Positions 1 to 8,845 of a DNA stretch of 64,000 bases are shown here, piece after piece. Source of the stretch: JAGTVG01 sp964389805 (GTDB taxonomy: Bacteria > Bacteroidota > Bacteroidia > Cytophagales > Cyclobacteriaceae); NCBI GenBank assembly GCA_964389805.1, contig CAYMFU010000117.1, positions 50,553-114,552 on the forward strand. The letters run 5' to 3'. A model generated the notes under the pieces. That model made no database searches, was not told the DNA's origin, and worked only from the letters and a program-made list of their open reading frames with translations. Numbering within the stretch: position 1 is the stretch's first letter; each line of letters starts with the position of its first letter. The translations under genes were made by a program, and so were the position numbers.

Positions 1-93
1 GCCAGTGAGATATCTATGAGGTCAGCCATTTATCTGGCTAAAGACATTTATAAAGTACGGCGTCCAATAACAGAAGAAGAGTCAGAAGAATAA
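1..93 (+). CDS. pdxA: C-terminal end of probable 4-hydroxythreonine-4-phosphate dehydrogenase (partial)
   Basis: Only the last 30 codons are present, reading in frame from base 1 to a TAA at 91-93. The visible tail contains MRSAIYLAKDIYKVRR followed by an acidic end. It resembles the final helix of PdxA (serine, arginine, aliphatic residues, then DI and basic residues), the NAD-dependent enzyme of pyridoxal phosphate synthesis. Bacteroidota genomes often place pdxA just before DUF177 and rpmF, as here. The identification rests on this short tail and on synteny, so it is tentative. Confidence 0.5.
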   Translation, partial: ASEISMRSAIYLAKDIYKVRRPITEEESEE

Positions 94-192
94 ACTGATA
101 TCTGACCATGAATTTTTACCAGAAATTTCATGGTTCAATTCTTTTTATATAATAATATTCTTATTTTTGCAAGCCAATTTCTATTTGGAAAA

Positions 193-720
193 ATGAGCGG
201 TCTTTCAAAATACTGTATTGATATTGTCAGTCTGAAGAATCAGGAATATCAATTTGAGTTTAAAGTTGAGCCTTCTTTTTTTCAATACTTTGAAGAAAGT
301 GAGATAGAAAAATGTTCTTTTGATTGTTTAATTGTACTTCGTAAAACCGATGGCTTCATAGAGGCTAATTTTAAAATTCAGGGATTTGTAGAACTTGAAT
401 GTGATCGTTCTCTTGATAAATTTGATCATTCCATTGACTTGGAAAAAAGAATGATATATAAATTTGGTGAGGAAGACCGGGAAATAGATGATGAGGTTGA
501 AATGATCAGCAAAGATCGGCAATCTATAGATTTGTCTAAATTCTTTTTTGAATTCATTTCTATGGCGATCCCAATGAAAAGACTTCATCCGAGGTATATG
601 AATGAAGAACAGACTAATGAGGAATTGTATTTTTCTTCTGAAGAAAAATTGGATCTAGATGATCAGAAGGAAGAAATAGATCCTCGATGGGAAGCATTAA
701 AAAAATTAAGGGATAATTAA
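193..720 (+). CDS. DUF177 (YceD-like) protein next to rpmF
   Basis: A 175-residue acidic protein of the DUF177/YceD family, which is linked with large-subunit rRNA and L32 in many bacteria and plastids. A longer frame opens at 130, but its first 21 residues are hydrophobic and unlike the family. The ATG at 193 gives the usual start and the family's opening beta strands. The C-terminal part has the typical PRWEALKKL ending. The stop lies 12 bases before rpmF, which suggests co-transcription and a shared role in ribosome assembly. Direct catalytic function is unknown. Confidence 0.8.
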   Translation: MSGLSKYCIDIVSLKNQEYQFEFKVEPSFFQYFEESEIEKCSFDCLIVLRKTDGFIEANFKIQGFVELECDRSLDKFDHSIDLEKRMIYKFGEEDREIDDEVEMISKDRQSIDLSKFFFEFISMAIPMKRLHPRYMNEEQTNEELYFSSEEKLDLDDQKEEIDPRWEALKKLRDN

Positions 721-732
721 ATAAATAAAAAA

Positions 733-921
733 ATGGCGCATCCAAAACGAAAAATTTCGAAATCAAGAAGGGATAAGCGTAGAACGCACAAGAAATTAAC
801 CGAAAAAACCATTGCAATATGCCCGACAACTGATGAGCCGCATTTGTATCACAGAGCGCATTGGTCGGAAGGCAAATTGTATTACAAGGGAAAAGTAATA
901 TTAGATAAGGAAGAAGAATAG
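733..921 (+). CDS. rpmF: 50S ribosomal protein L32
   Basis: This 62-residue basic protein begins MAHPKRKISKSRRDKRRTHK, the hallmark opening of bacterial L32 (usually MAVPKRKTS). It is a structural protein of the large ribosomal subunit near the peptidyl transferase centre. The four zinc-ribbon cysteines of some L32 forms are reduced here: only one Cys (in AICPTT) is visible, so this is the zinc-independent form. It follows DUF177 closely, and a strong hairpin terminator follows it. Confidence 0.95.
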   Translation: MAHPKRKISKSRRDKRRTHKKLTEKTIAICPTTDEPHLYHRAHWSEGKLYYKGKVILDKEEE

Positions 922-928
922 TTCCTTT

Positions 929-957
929 AATCCCGTCACCAGACGGGATTTTTTATT
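929..957 (+). terminator. Rho-independent terminator after rpmF
   Basis: A perfect 9-bp stem, AATCCCGTC with GACGGGATT, closes a four-base ACCA loop and is followed directly by a run of T. It starts 7 bases after the rpmF stop and should end the pdxA-DUF177-rpmF transcript, leaving efp under its own promoter. Confidence 0.85.
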
Positions 958-1073
958 ATAAAGGAATATCCTGAAAGATCGCTTTCAAATTCAAAATAAT
1001 AAATACCAGACGAAATGAGATCTCTGAAATTTTTCTATTAAGTAGATATTTTATTTATTAATTATTAAAATCT

Positions 1074-1081
1074 TATATTTG
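1074..1081 (+). promoter_or_regulatory. Probable -7 promoter box for efp
   Basis: TATATTTG fits the Bacteroidota -7 consensus TAnnTTTG exactly and lies 21 bases before the efp start, downstream of the rpmF terminator. No clear -33 TTG element is visible at the usual 19-21 base spacing; the upstream stretch is only AT-rich. A new promoter is expected here because a terminator closes the preceding unit. Confidence 0.4.
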
Positions 1082-1102
1082 GGAAGTTAAATTTTTGAAA
1101 GA

Positions 1103-1666
1103 ATGGCAACAACTGCTGATTTCCGTAATGGACTATGCATTGAGTATAATAACGGCCTGTATACCATCGTAGAATTTCAACATGTAAAGCCAGGGAAAGG
1201 TGCTGCCTTTGTCAGAACAAAGCTAAAAAGTCTCAAATCTGGAAAGGTTGTTGAAAACACCTTTAATTCCGGCGTCAAAGTAACAACCGCTCGTGTTGAA
1301 AGACGACCTCATCAGTTTTTGTACAAAGATGATATGGGTTATCACTTTATGGATAGTAATTCCTTTGAACAGGTTTCCCTGCAGGACGATTTCATTGAAA
1401 ATGCTGATCTTCTGAAGGATGGCCAGGAGGTAGAAATTCTATACCATGCAGAAACAGAAACGCCTTTAAGTTGTGATATGCCACCATTTGTAGAATTGAC
1501 CATTACTTATGCAGAGCCTGGGGTAAAGGGAGATACTGCAACAAATGCTACCAAACCCGCTACTATGGAAACTGGGGCTATTATTCAGGTACCTCTTTTT
1601 ATTAATGAGAATGAGAAGATAAAGGTTGACACAAGGACGCGTTCATATTCTGAAAGAGTTAAATAA
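1103..1666 (+). CDS. efp: Translation elongation factor P
   Basis: This 187-residue protein is the right length for EF-P, which relieves ribosomes stalled at polyproline stretches. The N-terminal KOW-like domain carries the tip loop HVKPGKGAAFVR around residues 27-38, with Lys32 at the position that is modified in other bacteria. Two OB-like domains follow, and the C-terminus has the conserved VDTRTRSYSERVK. The residue after the tip KG is Ala rather than the common Gln. No epmA-, earP- or ymfI-like modification gene is visible in the window, so the modification state is unknown. Confidence 0.97.
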   Translation: MATTADFRNGLCIEYNNGLYTIVEFQHVKPGKGAAFVRTKLKSLKSGKVVENTFNSGVKVTTARVERRPHQFLYKDDMGYHFMDSNSFEQVSLQDDFIENADLLKDGQEVEILYHAETETPLSCDMPPFVELTITYAEPGVKGDTATNATKPATMETGAIIQVPLFINENEKIKVDTRTRSYSERVK

Positions 1667-1812
1667 ATATAATAGGATAAACTTGATAATGATTGGCCAA
1701 TTATTCTGAAGATCCGGCTAATTATTTATCACAAATCCAATAGTTTATATTGCCTGAACCGCCATCGGATATGGGGCGCCAGGGTACAGAGTTAAAATTT
1801 AAATGATTAATA

Positions 1813-2298
1813 ATGAAAATTAAAGAGATCAGAGACCTTATTGATTTTATTTCCCAATCTGAATTAAATGAGGTAAATATTGAGACTACTGATTTCAAGA
1901 TATCTGTAAAAAAGAGTCCTGATATTAGCGTTAATAGCGGTGAAATAATGGTTACGCCACCTAATACTCAAACAAATGCACCCGTTGCGACTACCATTTC
2001 AGAAACTGTTGAAATAAAAACTGATTCTGCAGAAGAAAAAGCTGAACCAGCTAAAAACCTTAAGGAGGTCAAGTCGCCCATGATAGGAACTTTTTATACG
2101 GCTGCCAACCCGGAATCACCATCATTTGTTGAACCTGGTGACAGGATCAAGCCAGGTCAAACGGTTTGCATTATTGAAGCCATGAAACTATTTAATGAAA
2201 TAGAAGCTGAGATTTCCGGGACAATAGTTGAGATATTAGTGGACAATGCAACCCCTGTTGAATTCGATCAACCCTTATTCCTTGTTGATCCTTCATAA
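1813..2298 (+). CDS. accB: Acetyl-CoA carboxylase biotin carboxyl carrier protein
   Basis: A 161-residue BCCP. The N-terminal 40 residues form the conserved oligomerisation segment, followed by a flexible Pro/Ala/Thr-rich linker to about residue 84 and then the biotinyl domain. The biotin motif EAMK places the modified lysine at residue 125, and the domain keeps the thumb-like segment SPMIGTFYTAANPESPSFV that is typical of bacterial acetyl-CoA carboxylase BCCP. It carries CO2 from AccC to the carboxyltransferase in the first committed step of fatty-acid synthesis. accC follows after 30 bases, so the two should be co-transcribed. Confidence 0.96.
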   Translation: MKIKEIRDLIDFISQSELNEVNIETTDFKISVKKSPDISVNSGEIMVTPPNTQTNAPVATTISETVEIKTDSAEEKAEPAKNLKEVKSPMIGTFYTAANPESPSFVEPGDRIKPGQTVCIIEAMKLFNEIEAEISGTIVEILVDNATPVEFDQPLFLVDPS

Positions 2299-2328
2299 TT
2301 AGTATAGCTTAAGGTTAAATATAAAACT

Positions 2329-3672
2329 GTGTTTAAGAAAATTTTAATAGCCAATAGAGGAGAGATAGCACTCAGAATTATACGGACGTGCCGGGAAATG
2401 GGCATTAAAACTGTAGCAGTATATTCTACCGCGGATTCTGAGAGTTTACATCTCAGGTTTGCTGATGAAGCTGTATGTATAGGCCCTCCACCCAGCAACT
2501 TGTCATACCTGAGCATTCCAAACATAATTGCAGCTGCGGAAATCACAAATGCAGATGCCATTCATCCAGGATATGGATTTATGGCTGAAAATGCTGAGTT
2601 CTCACGCATCTGCCAGGAATACAATATTAAATTTATTGGGGCCTCCCCGGATATGATCAACAGGATGGGCGATAAAGCCACCGCAAAGGAGACTATGAAG
2701 AAAGCTGGAGTACCAACTATTCCGGGATCCGAAGGACTCCTGAGCGACATTGAAGAGGCAAAGGTAATAGCTAAAGAAATAGGTTATCCGGTAATGCTTA
2801 AAGCTACGGCTGGTGGAGGAGGAAAAGGAATGCGCATCGTTAATAATCCGGATGAATTTGAAAAGGCTTGGAACGGTGCTAAAATGGAATCCAAAAATGC
2901 ATTTGGGAATGATGGCCTGTATCTTGAAAAATTCATTGAGGAACCCAGGCATGTAGAGATACAGGTAATAGGTGATAGCGAAGGCACGGTTTGTCATTTA
3001 TCTGAAAGAGACTGTTCCATACAGAGAAGACATCAGAAACTTGTTGAGGAAACCCCATCGCCTATTGTATCAGACGAGCTTCGTGTTAAAATGGGAGAAG
3101 CAGCGATAAAGGGTGCTGAAGCTATCGGATATGAAGGCGCTGGAACGGTTGAATTTCTTGTCGACAAGCATGGCAACTTTTATTTCATGGAAATGAATAC
3201 CCGGATTCAGGTAGAACACCCCATTACTGAACAGGTAACTGATTCCGATATAATGGCTGATCAAATTACAGTGGCTGCCGGATTGCCAATACATGGTGAA
3301 AGCCGCTTCCCAAAAAGATTTTCCATGGAATGCAGGATAAATGCTGAAGATCCAGGCAATGATTTCAGACCAAGCCCAGGGAAGATCACAACGTGTCATT
3401 TCCCAGGAGGAAGAGGAGTAAGAGTAGATAGCCATGTATACACAGGTTATACAATCCCTCCAAATTATGATTCCATGATAGCCAAGTTGATCGTTACTGC
3501 AACGACCAGGGAGCGCGTTATCATAAGAATGAAAAGGGCATTGGAAGAATTCGTAATAGAGGGCATCAAGTCTACCATTCCTTTCCATCTAAAACTGATG
3601 GATGATAAAACTTTTAAATCAGGGAAATTTACCACTGCCTTCCTGGATGATTTCGATTTTACAGGCCTGTAA
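2329..3672 (+). CDS. accC: Acetyl-CoA carboxylase biotin carboxylase subunit
   Basis: A 447-residue ATP-grasp enzyme that carboxylates biotin on AccB using bicarbonate and ATP. It starts with GTG at 2329; the reading MFKKILIANRGEIALRI is the family N-terminus, so the GTG start is well supported. Visible motifs are the glycine-rich ATP loop GGGGKGMRIV near residue 165, HVEIQVIGD, RDCSIQRRHQK, and the metal/biotin site MEMNTRIQVEHPITE near residue 290. Length matches stand-alone AccC rather than longer pyruvate or propionyl-CoA carboxylases. It forms an operon with accB. Confidence 0.96.
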   Translation: MFKKILIANRGEIALRIIRTCREMGIKTVAVYSTADSESLHLRFADEAVCIGPPPSNLSYLSIPNIIAAAEITNADAIHPGYGFMAENAEFSRICQEYNIKFIGASPDMINRMGDKATAKETMKKAGVPTIPGSEGLLSDIEEAKVIAKEIGYPVMLKATAGGGGKGMRIVNNPDEFEKAWNGAKMESKNAFGNDGLYLEKFIEEPRHVEIQVIGDSEGTVCHLSERDCSIQRRHQKLVEETPSPIVSDELRVKMGEAAIKGAEAIGYEGAGTVEFLVDKHGNFYFMEMNTRIQVEHPITEQVTDSDIMADQITVAAGLPIHGESRFPKRFSMECRINAEDPGNDFRPSPGKITTCHFPGGRGVRVDSHVYTGYTIPPNYDSMIAKLIVTATTRERVIIRMKRALEEFVIEGIKSTIPFHLKLMDDKTFKSGKFTTAFLDDFDFTGL

Positions 3673-3933
3673 GCTTCGAACCGTTGCTTAACGAATAACG
3701 AAGGATAATTCTGACTGATGTTTGTAGTTTGAGTGAATGACATATTTGAAGTTCGAATTAAGGGTATGGATAAAGAACAGGTCATACCACATCCGAAAGG
3801 TGGCTGATGTACTTTCCTGTGCAACGAGGCGATCAGGATTTTGAGATAAAAGAATTACAATAAAAAAAAGTAATAAATCTTGCTTTCTAAGCCTATTTAA
3901 AAAATTTGAGGATCAATTGAGTGCTAAAATAAT

Positions 3934-4518
3934 TTAAATAATAGGATAAGTTGACTTCCTCTCACGCCCATAAGCCTCCAATTGATCATACCATGCTTTA
4001 CCAAACTTCCTTATCAAAGCGGCTTTTAGAAATCTGTATACGGGAACCTTCAGTTCATGGCCAAGAATACAAGCCGGATTGCATATATGCCATTGATCAT
4101 AGTTTACAGCAATATTCGTACTATTGTTGCTAATCCTTACAGGGTACAAATGACAAGATATTGGTTTGCTGAAATCAGATTTCCCATTTTCAAAGGCCAA
4201 TTCTATTCCACATTTGAGAATACCTTTCTCATCATATATGGCATATGCGCATTCTTTACCCTTAATGGTTGGAGTTGAATAATCCCCTTCAAAATCAAAA
4301 ACGTAAAGACCCTGTTTTTCAATTTCCCTCAGCCCTTCCTCAGTTAAATAAGGAGCAATACCATTGAAATTCTTTTTAAGCTCATCCAGTTCACTTTCCT
4401 CCAAAGGTGCCCCAAGATTTCCCTCCACACAGCAAGCCCCTTTACATTTTTCGATATCACATACGAAAAACTCCTCAAGAACATCATCGGATATGAGGGT
4501 GTCACCAATCTTTATCAT
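3934..4518 (-). CDS. DUF3109 family cysteine-rich protein
   Basis: A 194-residue protein of the DUF3109 family, common in Bacteroidota and related to the YkgJ-type cysteine cluster proteins. Cysteines occur as CDIEKCKGACC near the N-terminus, then in GKECAYA, KCGIE, SCHLYPVR and ICNPACILG, a spacing that suggests an iron-sulphur or zinc site. The frame extends to 4542, but the start at 4518 (MIKIGDTLISDDVL) matches the family. It is transcribed away from the peptidase cluster across a 128-base divergent gap. The biochemical role is not established. Confidence 0.8.
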   Translation of the reverse strand: MIKIGDTLISDDVLEEFFVCDIEKCKGACCVEGNLGAPLEESELDELKKNFNGIAPYLTEEGLREIEKQGLYVFDFEGDYSTPTIKGKECAYAIYDEKGILKCGIELAFENGKSDFSKPISCHLYPVRISNNSTNIAVNYDQWHICNPACILGHELKVPVYRFLKAALIRKFGKAWYDQLEAYGRERKSTYPII

Positions 4519-4646
4519 TCTACAAAAATGATTAAAAATCAAAAAATCATTGCATAGAGCCTTGATTTTATTTAAAATCTTTGAAAAAGAAAAAGCTAAT
4601 TCAAATTCATGATTATAATTGCATATTCTAGAAAATTGTACCCCTT

Positions 4647-7103
4647 ATGAAGAAAAATACATTACTGCTTATAATGATGGTTATAGCATCATGTAAGACG
4701 AACCAACCCATACCCACAACTGATTTATCAGAACCTCAGGTTCAGGTACAGATCGAAAAGATGAAGAAACTTGATGGCTTCTTTAACTTGTATTGGGATA
4801 ATAATTCCGGAAAGGTCTGGCTTGAGATCGACAAACTGGATTTTGAATTTCTATATGTCAATTCCCTGGTGGCCGGAATGGGTTCTAATGATATTGGGCT
4901 TGACCGGGGTCAATTTGGACAGAACCGGGTGGTTAAATTTGTGAAGAACGGACCTAAAATCCTGATGGTTCAACCAAATTACAGATATAGAGCAATATCA
5001 GACAATCCATATGAAAGAAAAGCGGTAGAGGAATCATTTGCGAAATCTGTTCTATGGGGTTTCAACATTAAAGATCAGCGCTTAAACAGCTATATTGTAG
5101 ACGCCACAGACTTTTTCCTCGGAGATGCACATAATGTAAGCAGAACCTTAAGCAGGATGAACCAGGGAAACTATCAGGTCGATGCCTCAAAATCAAGTAT
5201 TTATCAGGATAATTTAAAAAGTTTCCCTGAAAACACTATTGTCGAAGCCCTCCTCACTTTTAAAGGACAGCCAAAAGGATATTATGTATGGCAAGTGACA
5301 CCTACACCTGAATTAATTACCGTTCGTCAGAGGCATTCATTTGTAAAACTTCCGGATACTGACTATAAAATGAGAAAATATGATGCAAGAAGCGGTTATT
5401 TTGAAATTTCATTCTTTGATTATGCAGTTCCATTTACCGAACCCATAGATCAGAAGTATATAGTACGACATAGATTAAAGAAAAAAGATCCTGACCAGAA
5501 ATTAAGCGAGCCTGTTGAACCAATCGTATATTATCTTGATCCTGGTGCACCAGAACCAATCCGGTCCGCTCTATTGGAAGGGGCATCCTGGTGGAATGAT
5601 GCATTTGAAGCCGCCGGTTTCAGAAACGCCTTCCAGATAAAAATGCTACCGGAGGAGGCTGATCCAATGGATGTCAGGTATAATATTATCCAATGGGTCC
5701 ATAGATCAACACGTGGGTGGTCATATGGGCATTCAGTTATAGATCCCAGAACCGGCGAGATAATCAAGGGTCATGTATCGCTCGGATCCCTCAGGATCAG
5801 ACAGGATTTCTTGATTGCCCAGGGATTGTTGTCTCCTTATCATGATGACAATACTGACCTGTCCGAAGCCAGGGAAATGGCCCTTGCAAGGATACGCCAG
5901 CTTTCAGCCCATGAGGTGGGACATACTCTGGGGCTGGCACATAATTATGCAGCCAGTGTTCAGAACAGGTCCTCCGTAATGGATTATCCCCATCCTTTAA
6001 TAAGACTGGACGACGAAGGGGAGATCGATCTCTCAGAAGCATATGATACCAAAATAGGTGAATGGGATAAAATGGCAATCCGATATGGATATTCAGAATT
6101 CTCTGAAAATGAAGAAGAATACCTGTATCAAACAATTCAGGAAAGTTTAGATAATGGACTTTATTATATTTCTGATAAAGATTCACGGCCTGAAGGCAGT
6201 GCTCACCCATTCGCACACTTATGGGATAATAATATAAACGCTGCCGACGAACTAAACCGAATTATTGAGATCAGAAGAATCGCACTGAACAATATGGGTC
6301 TTAACAGTATTCCGAACAACTTCCCTGTATCTTCCCTGGAAGATATGATTGTTCCCGTTTATTTGATGCACCGGTATCAACTGGAAGCAGCTTCAAAACT
6401 TATAGGTGGCTTGCTATATACATATGCGCATAAAGGAGATGGTCAAATCATTACAGAAATGATCCCGGCTGAAAGCCAGGAGATGGCATTAAAAGCAATA
6501 CTGCAAACACTACAACCTGAATTCTTGGAAATACCGGAACACCTTCTTGAATTAATACCTCCCAAAGCATTGGGATACAATCAAACCAATGAAAACTTTC
6601 GAGGTAAAACAGGCTTGACCTTTGATCCTTTATCTGCAGCGGAAAGTTCTTCAAGTTTTGCGATCAGACTATTGCTAAATCCACAAAGGGCTTCGCGGCT
6701 GGTGGAATATAAATCGAGGGATACTGATCTCCCCGGCTTTGATAAAATATTAATTGAATTGACTGATAACACATGGAAGAAAACATACAAAAATCCCTAT
6801 CATAAGGAAATTAACAGGGTTGTCAGTATGGAATTATTAAATAAGATGCTCCAACTGGCCGAAAATCAATCAGCATCAGTTCAGGCCAGGGCAATTACAT
6901 TGTCCGGTATCTACGGGCTCGAAAAGTGGATGCAATCGAAATACAAAACCGAAAAAAGCAGTGACGAAAAAGCGCACTTGTTATATGGTTTGGAAAGTAT
7001 AAAACGATTCAAAGATAATCCTGATCTTTTCAAGGTGAATAATCCTGATAAACTCCCTATGGGATCACCAATTGGAAATAATATGTTAAACTGTGATTTT
7101 TAA
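4647..7103 (+). CDS. Exported zinc metalloprotease lipoprotein (DUF5117/DUF5118/DUF4953 family)
   Basis: An 818-residue protein with a lipoprotein signal: hydrophobic residues 4-14 and a lipobox ending at Cys16 (VIASCKTN), so it is probably anchored in the outer membrane or periplasm. The extended metzincin-like zinc site HEVGHTLGLAH lies at residues 422-432, with His422, His426 and His432 as ligands and Glu423 as the catalytic base. The architecture (DUF5118 cap, DUF5117 middle, DUF4953 catalytic and C-terminal parts) and length match a Bacteroidota family annotated as zinc-dependent metalloprotease. A serine-rich SSVMDY follows the site and resembles a Met-turn. Substrate is unknown. Two M14 proteins follow on the same strand. 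Confidence 0.88.
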   Translation: MKKNTLLLIMMVIASCKTNQPIPTTDLSEPQVQVQIEKMKKLDGFFNLYWDNNSGKVWLEIDKLDFEFLYVNSLVAGMGSNDIGLDRGQFGQNRVVKFVKNGPKILMVQPNYRYRAISDNPYERKAVEESFAKSVLWGFNIKDQRLNSYIVDATDFFLGDAHNVSRTLSRMNQGNYQVDASKSSIYQDNLKSFPENTIVEALLTFKGQPKGYYVWQVTPTPELITVRQRHSFVKLPDTDYKMRKYDARSGYFEISFFDYAVPFTEPIDQKYIVRHRLKKKDPDQKLSEPVEPIVYYLDPGAPEPIRSALLEGASWWNDAFEAAGFRNAFQIKMLPEEADPMDVRYNIIQWVHRSTRGWSYGHSVIDPRTGEIIKGHVSLGSLRIRQDFLIAQGLLSPYHDDNTDLSEAREMALARIRQLSAHEVGHTLGLAHNYAASVQNRSSVMDYPHPLIRLDDEGEIDLSEAYDTKIGEWDKMAIRYGYSEFSENEEEYLYQTIQESLDNGLYYISDKDSRPEGSAHPFAHLWDNNINAADELNRIIEIRRIALNNMGLNSIPNNFPVSSLEDMIVPVYLMHRYQLEAASKLIGGLLYTYAHKGDGQIITEMIPAESQEMALKAILQTLQPEFLEIPEHLLELIPPKALGYNQTNENFRGKTGLTFDPLSAAESSSSFAIRLLLNPQRASRLVEYKSRDTDLPGFDKILIELTDNTWKKTYKNPYHKEINRVVSMELLNKMLQLAENQSASVQARAITLSGIYGLEKWMQSKYKTEKSSDEKAHLLYGLESIKRFKDNPDLFKVNNPDKLPMGSPIGNNMLNCDF

Positions 7104-7170
7104 AATAATTAGATTATTATTGATAATAACGATCCAAATATTTTTTAAAATTCAACTTCATATAAGCTCG

Positions 7171-8835
7171 ATGAGAAAATACAAATATTTGTTCATTTTA
7201 GGCATTGCATTAATTCTACATCTAAAAAGTATCCTGATCATTGGTCAGGTTCCTTACAGGGATCATGAAAAACTTTCAAAGGCCATAAATGATCTTCATT
7301 CCCAATACCCTCAAATCACGAAGCTCATCTCATTAACAAAAACGGTGGGGGAAAAGGATATCTGGGTGTTGGAAATAGGGAAAATGAATAAAGAAAATCA
7401 GCCTGGATTGGCCATATTGGGGGGTGTTGATGGTAGCTATATATCCGGGCCGGAACTTTGCCTGAGGTTCGCCGAAGAGATTCTATCCTCAAGTTCAAGC
7501 GACAGCATCCGTAACTTACTTGACAGCGTATCCTTTTATGTAATTCCTAATGTAAGCCCGGATGCTTCAGAACAGTATTTTAGTAACATAAGATATACAA
7601 GACAAAAGAACTCCAGGGCTACCGATGATGACCGGGATGGAAGAGTAAATGAGGATCCCTATGAGGATTTAAATAAGGATGGAATTATCACTTCCCTGAG
7701 GATCAGAGATCCAAAGGGAACATGGATTACTCACCCTGATGATGAAAGAGTAATGATCCAGGCAGATAAGAAAGAAGGTGAAAAAGGAGAATACATCCTG
7801 ATAAGTGAAGGTGTTGACAATGACCTGGATAAAAAGTTTAATGAGGATGGTATTGGAGGGATTATTTTCAATAAAAACCTCCCATATAAATTTGAGCATT
7901 TCAAACCGGGCGCCGGAGATTATCCGGTTTCTGAATTAGAAACAAAAGCGGTTCTCGATTACCTGTATGAAAAATGGAATGTATTCGCTGTCTTTACATT
8001 TGGGCCTTCCGACAATCTGTCTAAATCCCAACAGTTCAGCAAACCGGAAGCTGAAAAACAAATAGTATCCAGTATTCTTGAATCTGACGCTATAATCAAT
8101 TCTTTCATATCAAAAAAGTATAATGAAATTAGCGGTGAGAAGAGCCATGCGGAAACTAAGGTTATTAATGGCGATTTCATGCAGTGGTCATATTTTCATT
8201 ATGGTCGCTTAAGTTTTAGCACACCTGCCTTTTTTATACCTGAGATAGAGATAAAGCCTGATTCTCTGGAATCCCCTAAAAAGAAACCAGGGGAGTTTAA
8301 CTCTGAGGTTAATTTTATGAGATGGGCAGACAGTACACTTCAGGAAGAATATTTCCTTGACTGGACTAAGATCCAACATCCTGATTTTCCTGATCATCAG
8401 GTTGAGATTGGTGGATTATTTCCATATGTCAGAAACAATCCACCCACAAATTTGATGGATAGTATTTCCAGAACCCATAATGAATTTATTGTCTGGCTGG
8501 CATCCCAGCGACCCGTCATACAAATAATCAATATTCATACCGAAAGCATTGGAAAAAATGTATTCAGGCTTGAAATGGATATTTACAACCGGGGATATTT
8601 CCCCGCTCTAAGTGAAATCGGCATCAAAACCAGGTGGGTTAAAAAACCAAAAATAAGTCTGGCACTTGAGGAAGGACAAGAAATCATCAGTGGCCGTCCT
8701 ATCCAATTACTGGATAAATTACAAGGGGATACAGCACATCATCTAAGCTGGCTTGTAAAAGAAAAGGGAACGATCACCGTTGAAGCAGGCGCCCCTCAAA
8801 CAGGTGTACAAGTCATTGAAGTTGAATTGAAATAA
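7171..8835 (+). CDS. M14-like carboxypeptidase homologue lacking catalytic residues (pseudopeptidase)
   Basis: A 554-residue exported protein that aligns along its length with the next gene. The upstream frame start at 7093 overlaps the previous gene; the ATG at 7171 gives a proper signal peptide (MRKYKYLFILGIALIL, cleavage near residue 26). Compared with the active paralogue, the zinc HxxE is replaced by Asp87 and Tyr90 (VDGSYISG), the third zinc His by Gly278 (FTFGPS), and the NR substrate motif and catalytic Glu are also lost. The acidic insert with DDDRDGRVNED and DLNKDG is kept. It is therefore predicted to be inactive as a zinc peptidase, perhaps acting in binding or as a partner. The frame is open throughout, so it is not a decayed gene. 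Confidence 0.8.
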   Translation: MRKYKYLFILGIALILHLKSILIIGQVPYRDHEKLSKAINDLHSQYPQITKLISLTKTVGEKDIWVLEIGKMNKENQPGLAILGGVDGSYISGPELCLRFAEEILSSSSSDSIRNLLDSVSFYVIPNVSPDASEQYFSNIRYTRQKNSRATDDDRDGRVNEDPYEDLNKDGIITSLRIRDPKGTWITHPDDERVMIQADKKEGEKGEYILISEGVDNDLDKKFNEDGIGGIIFNKNLPYKFEHFKPGAGDYPVSELETKAVLDYLYEKWNVFAVFTFGPSDNLSKSQQFSKPEAEKQIVSSILESDAIINSFISKKYNEISGEKSHAETKVINGDFMQWSYFHYGRLSFSTPAFFIPEIEIKPDSLESPKKKPGEFNSEVNFMRWADSTLQEEYFLDWTKIQHPDFPDHQVEIGGLFPYVRNNPPTNLMDSISRTHNEFIVWLASQRPVIQIINIHTESIGKNVFRLEMDIYNRGYFPALSEIGIKTRWVKKPKISLALEEGQEIISGRPIQLLDKLQGDTAHHLSWLVKEKGTITVEAGAPQTGVQVIEVELK

Positions 8836-8845
8836 TGTGATTACT

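Noticed and set aside
130..192. Upstream extension of the DUF177 frame
   Set aside because: The 21 extra residues are hydrophobic and not part of the family; the ATG at 193 is the better start.
3730..3770. GTTCGAATT, a T-loop-like sequence suggesting a tRNA
   Set aside because: No matching acceptor, D or anticodon stems can be built around it.
3465..3824. 119-codon open frame on the minus strand over the end of accC
   Set aside because: More than half lies antisense to conserved accC codons; the rest is AT-rich intergenic sequence with no recognisable protein features.
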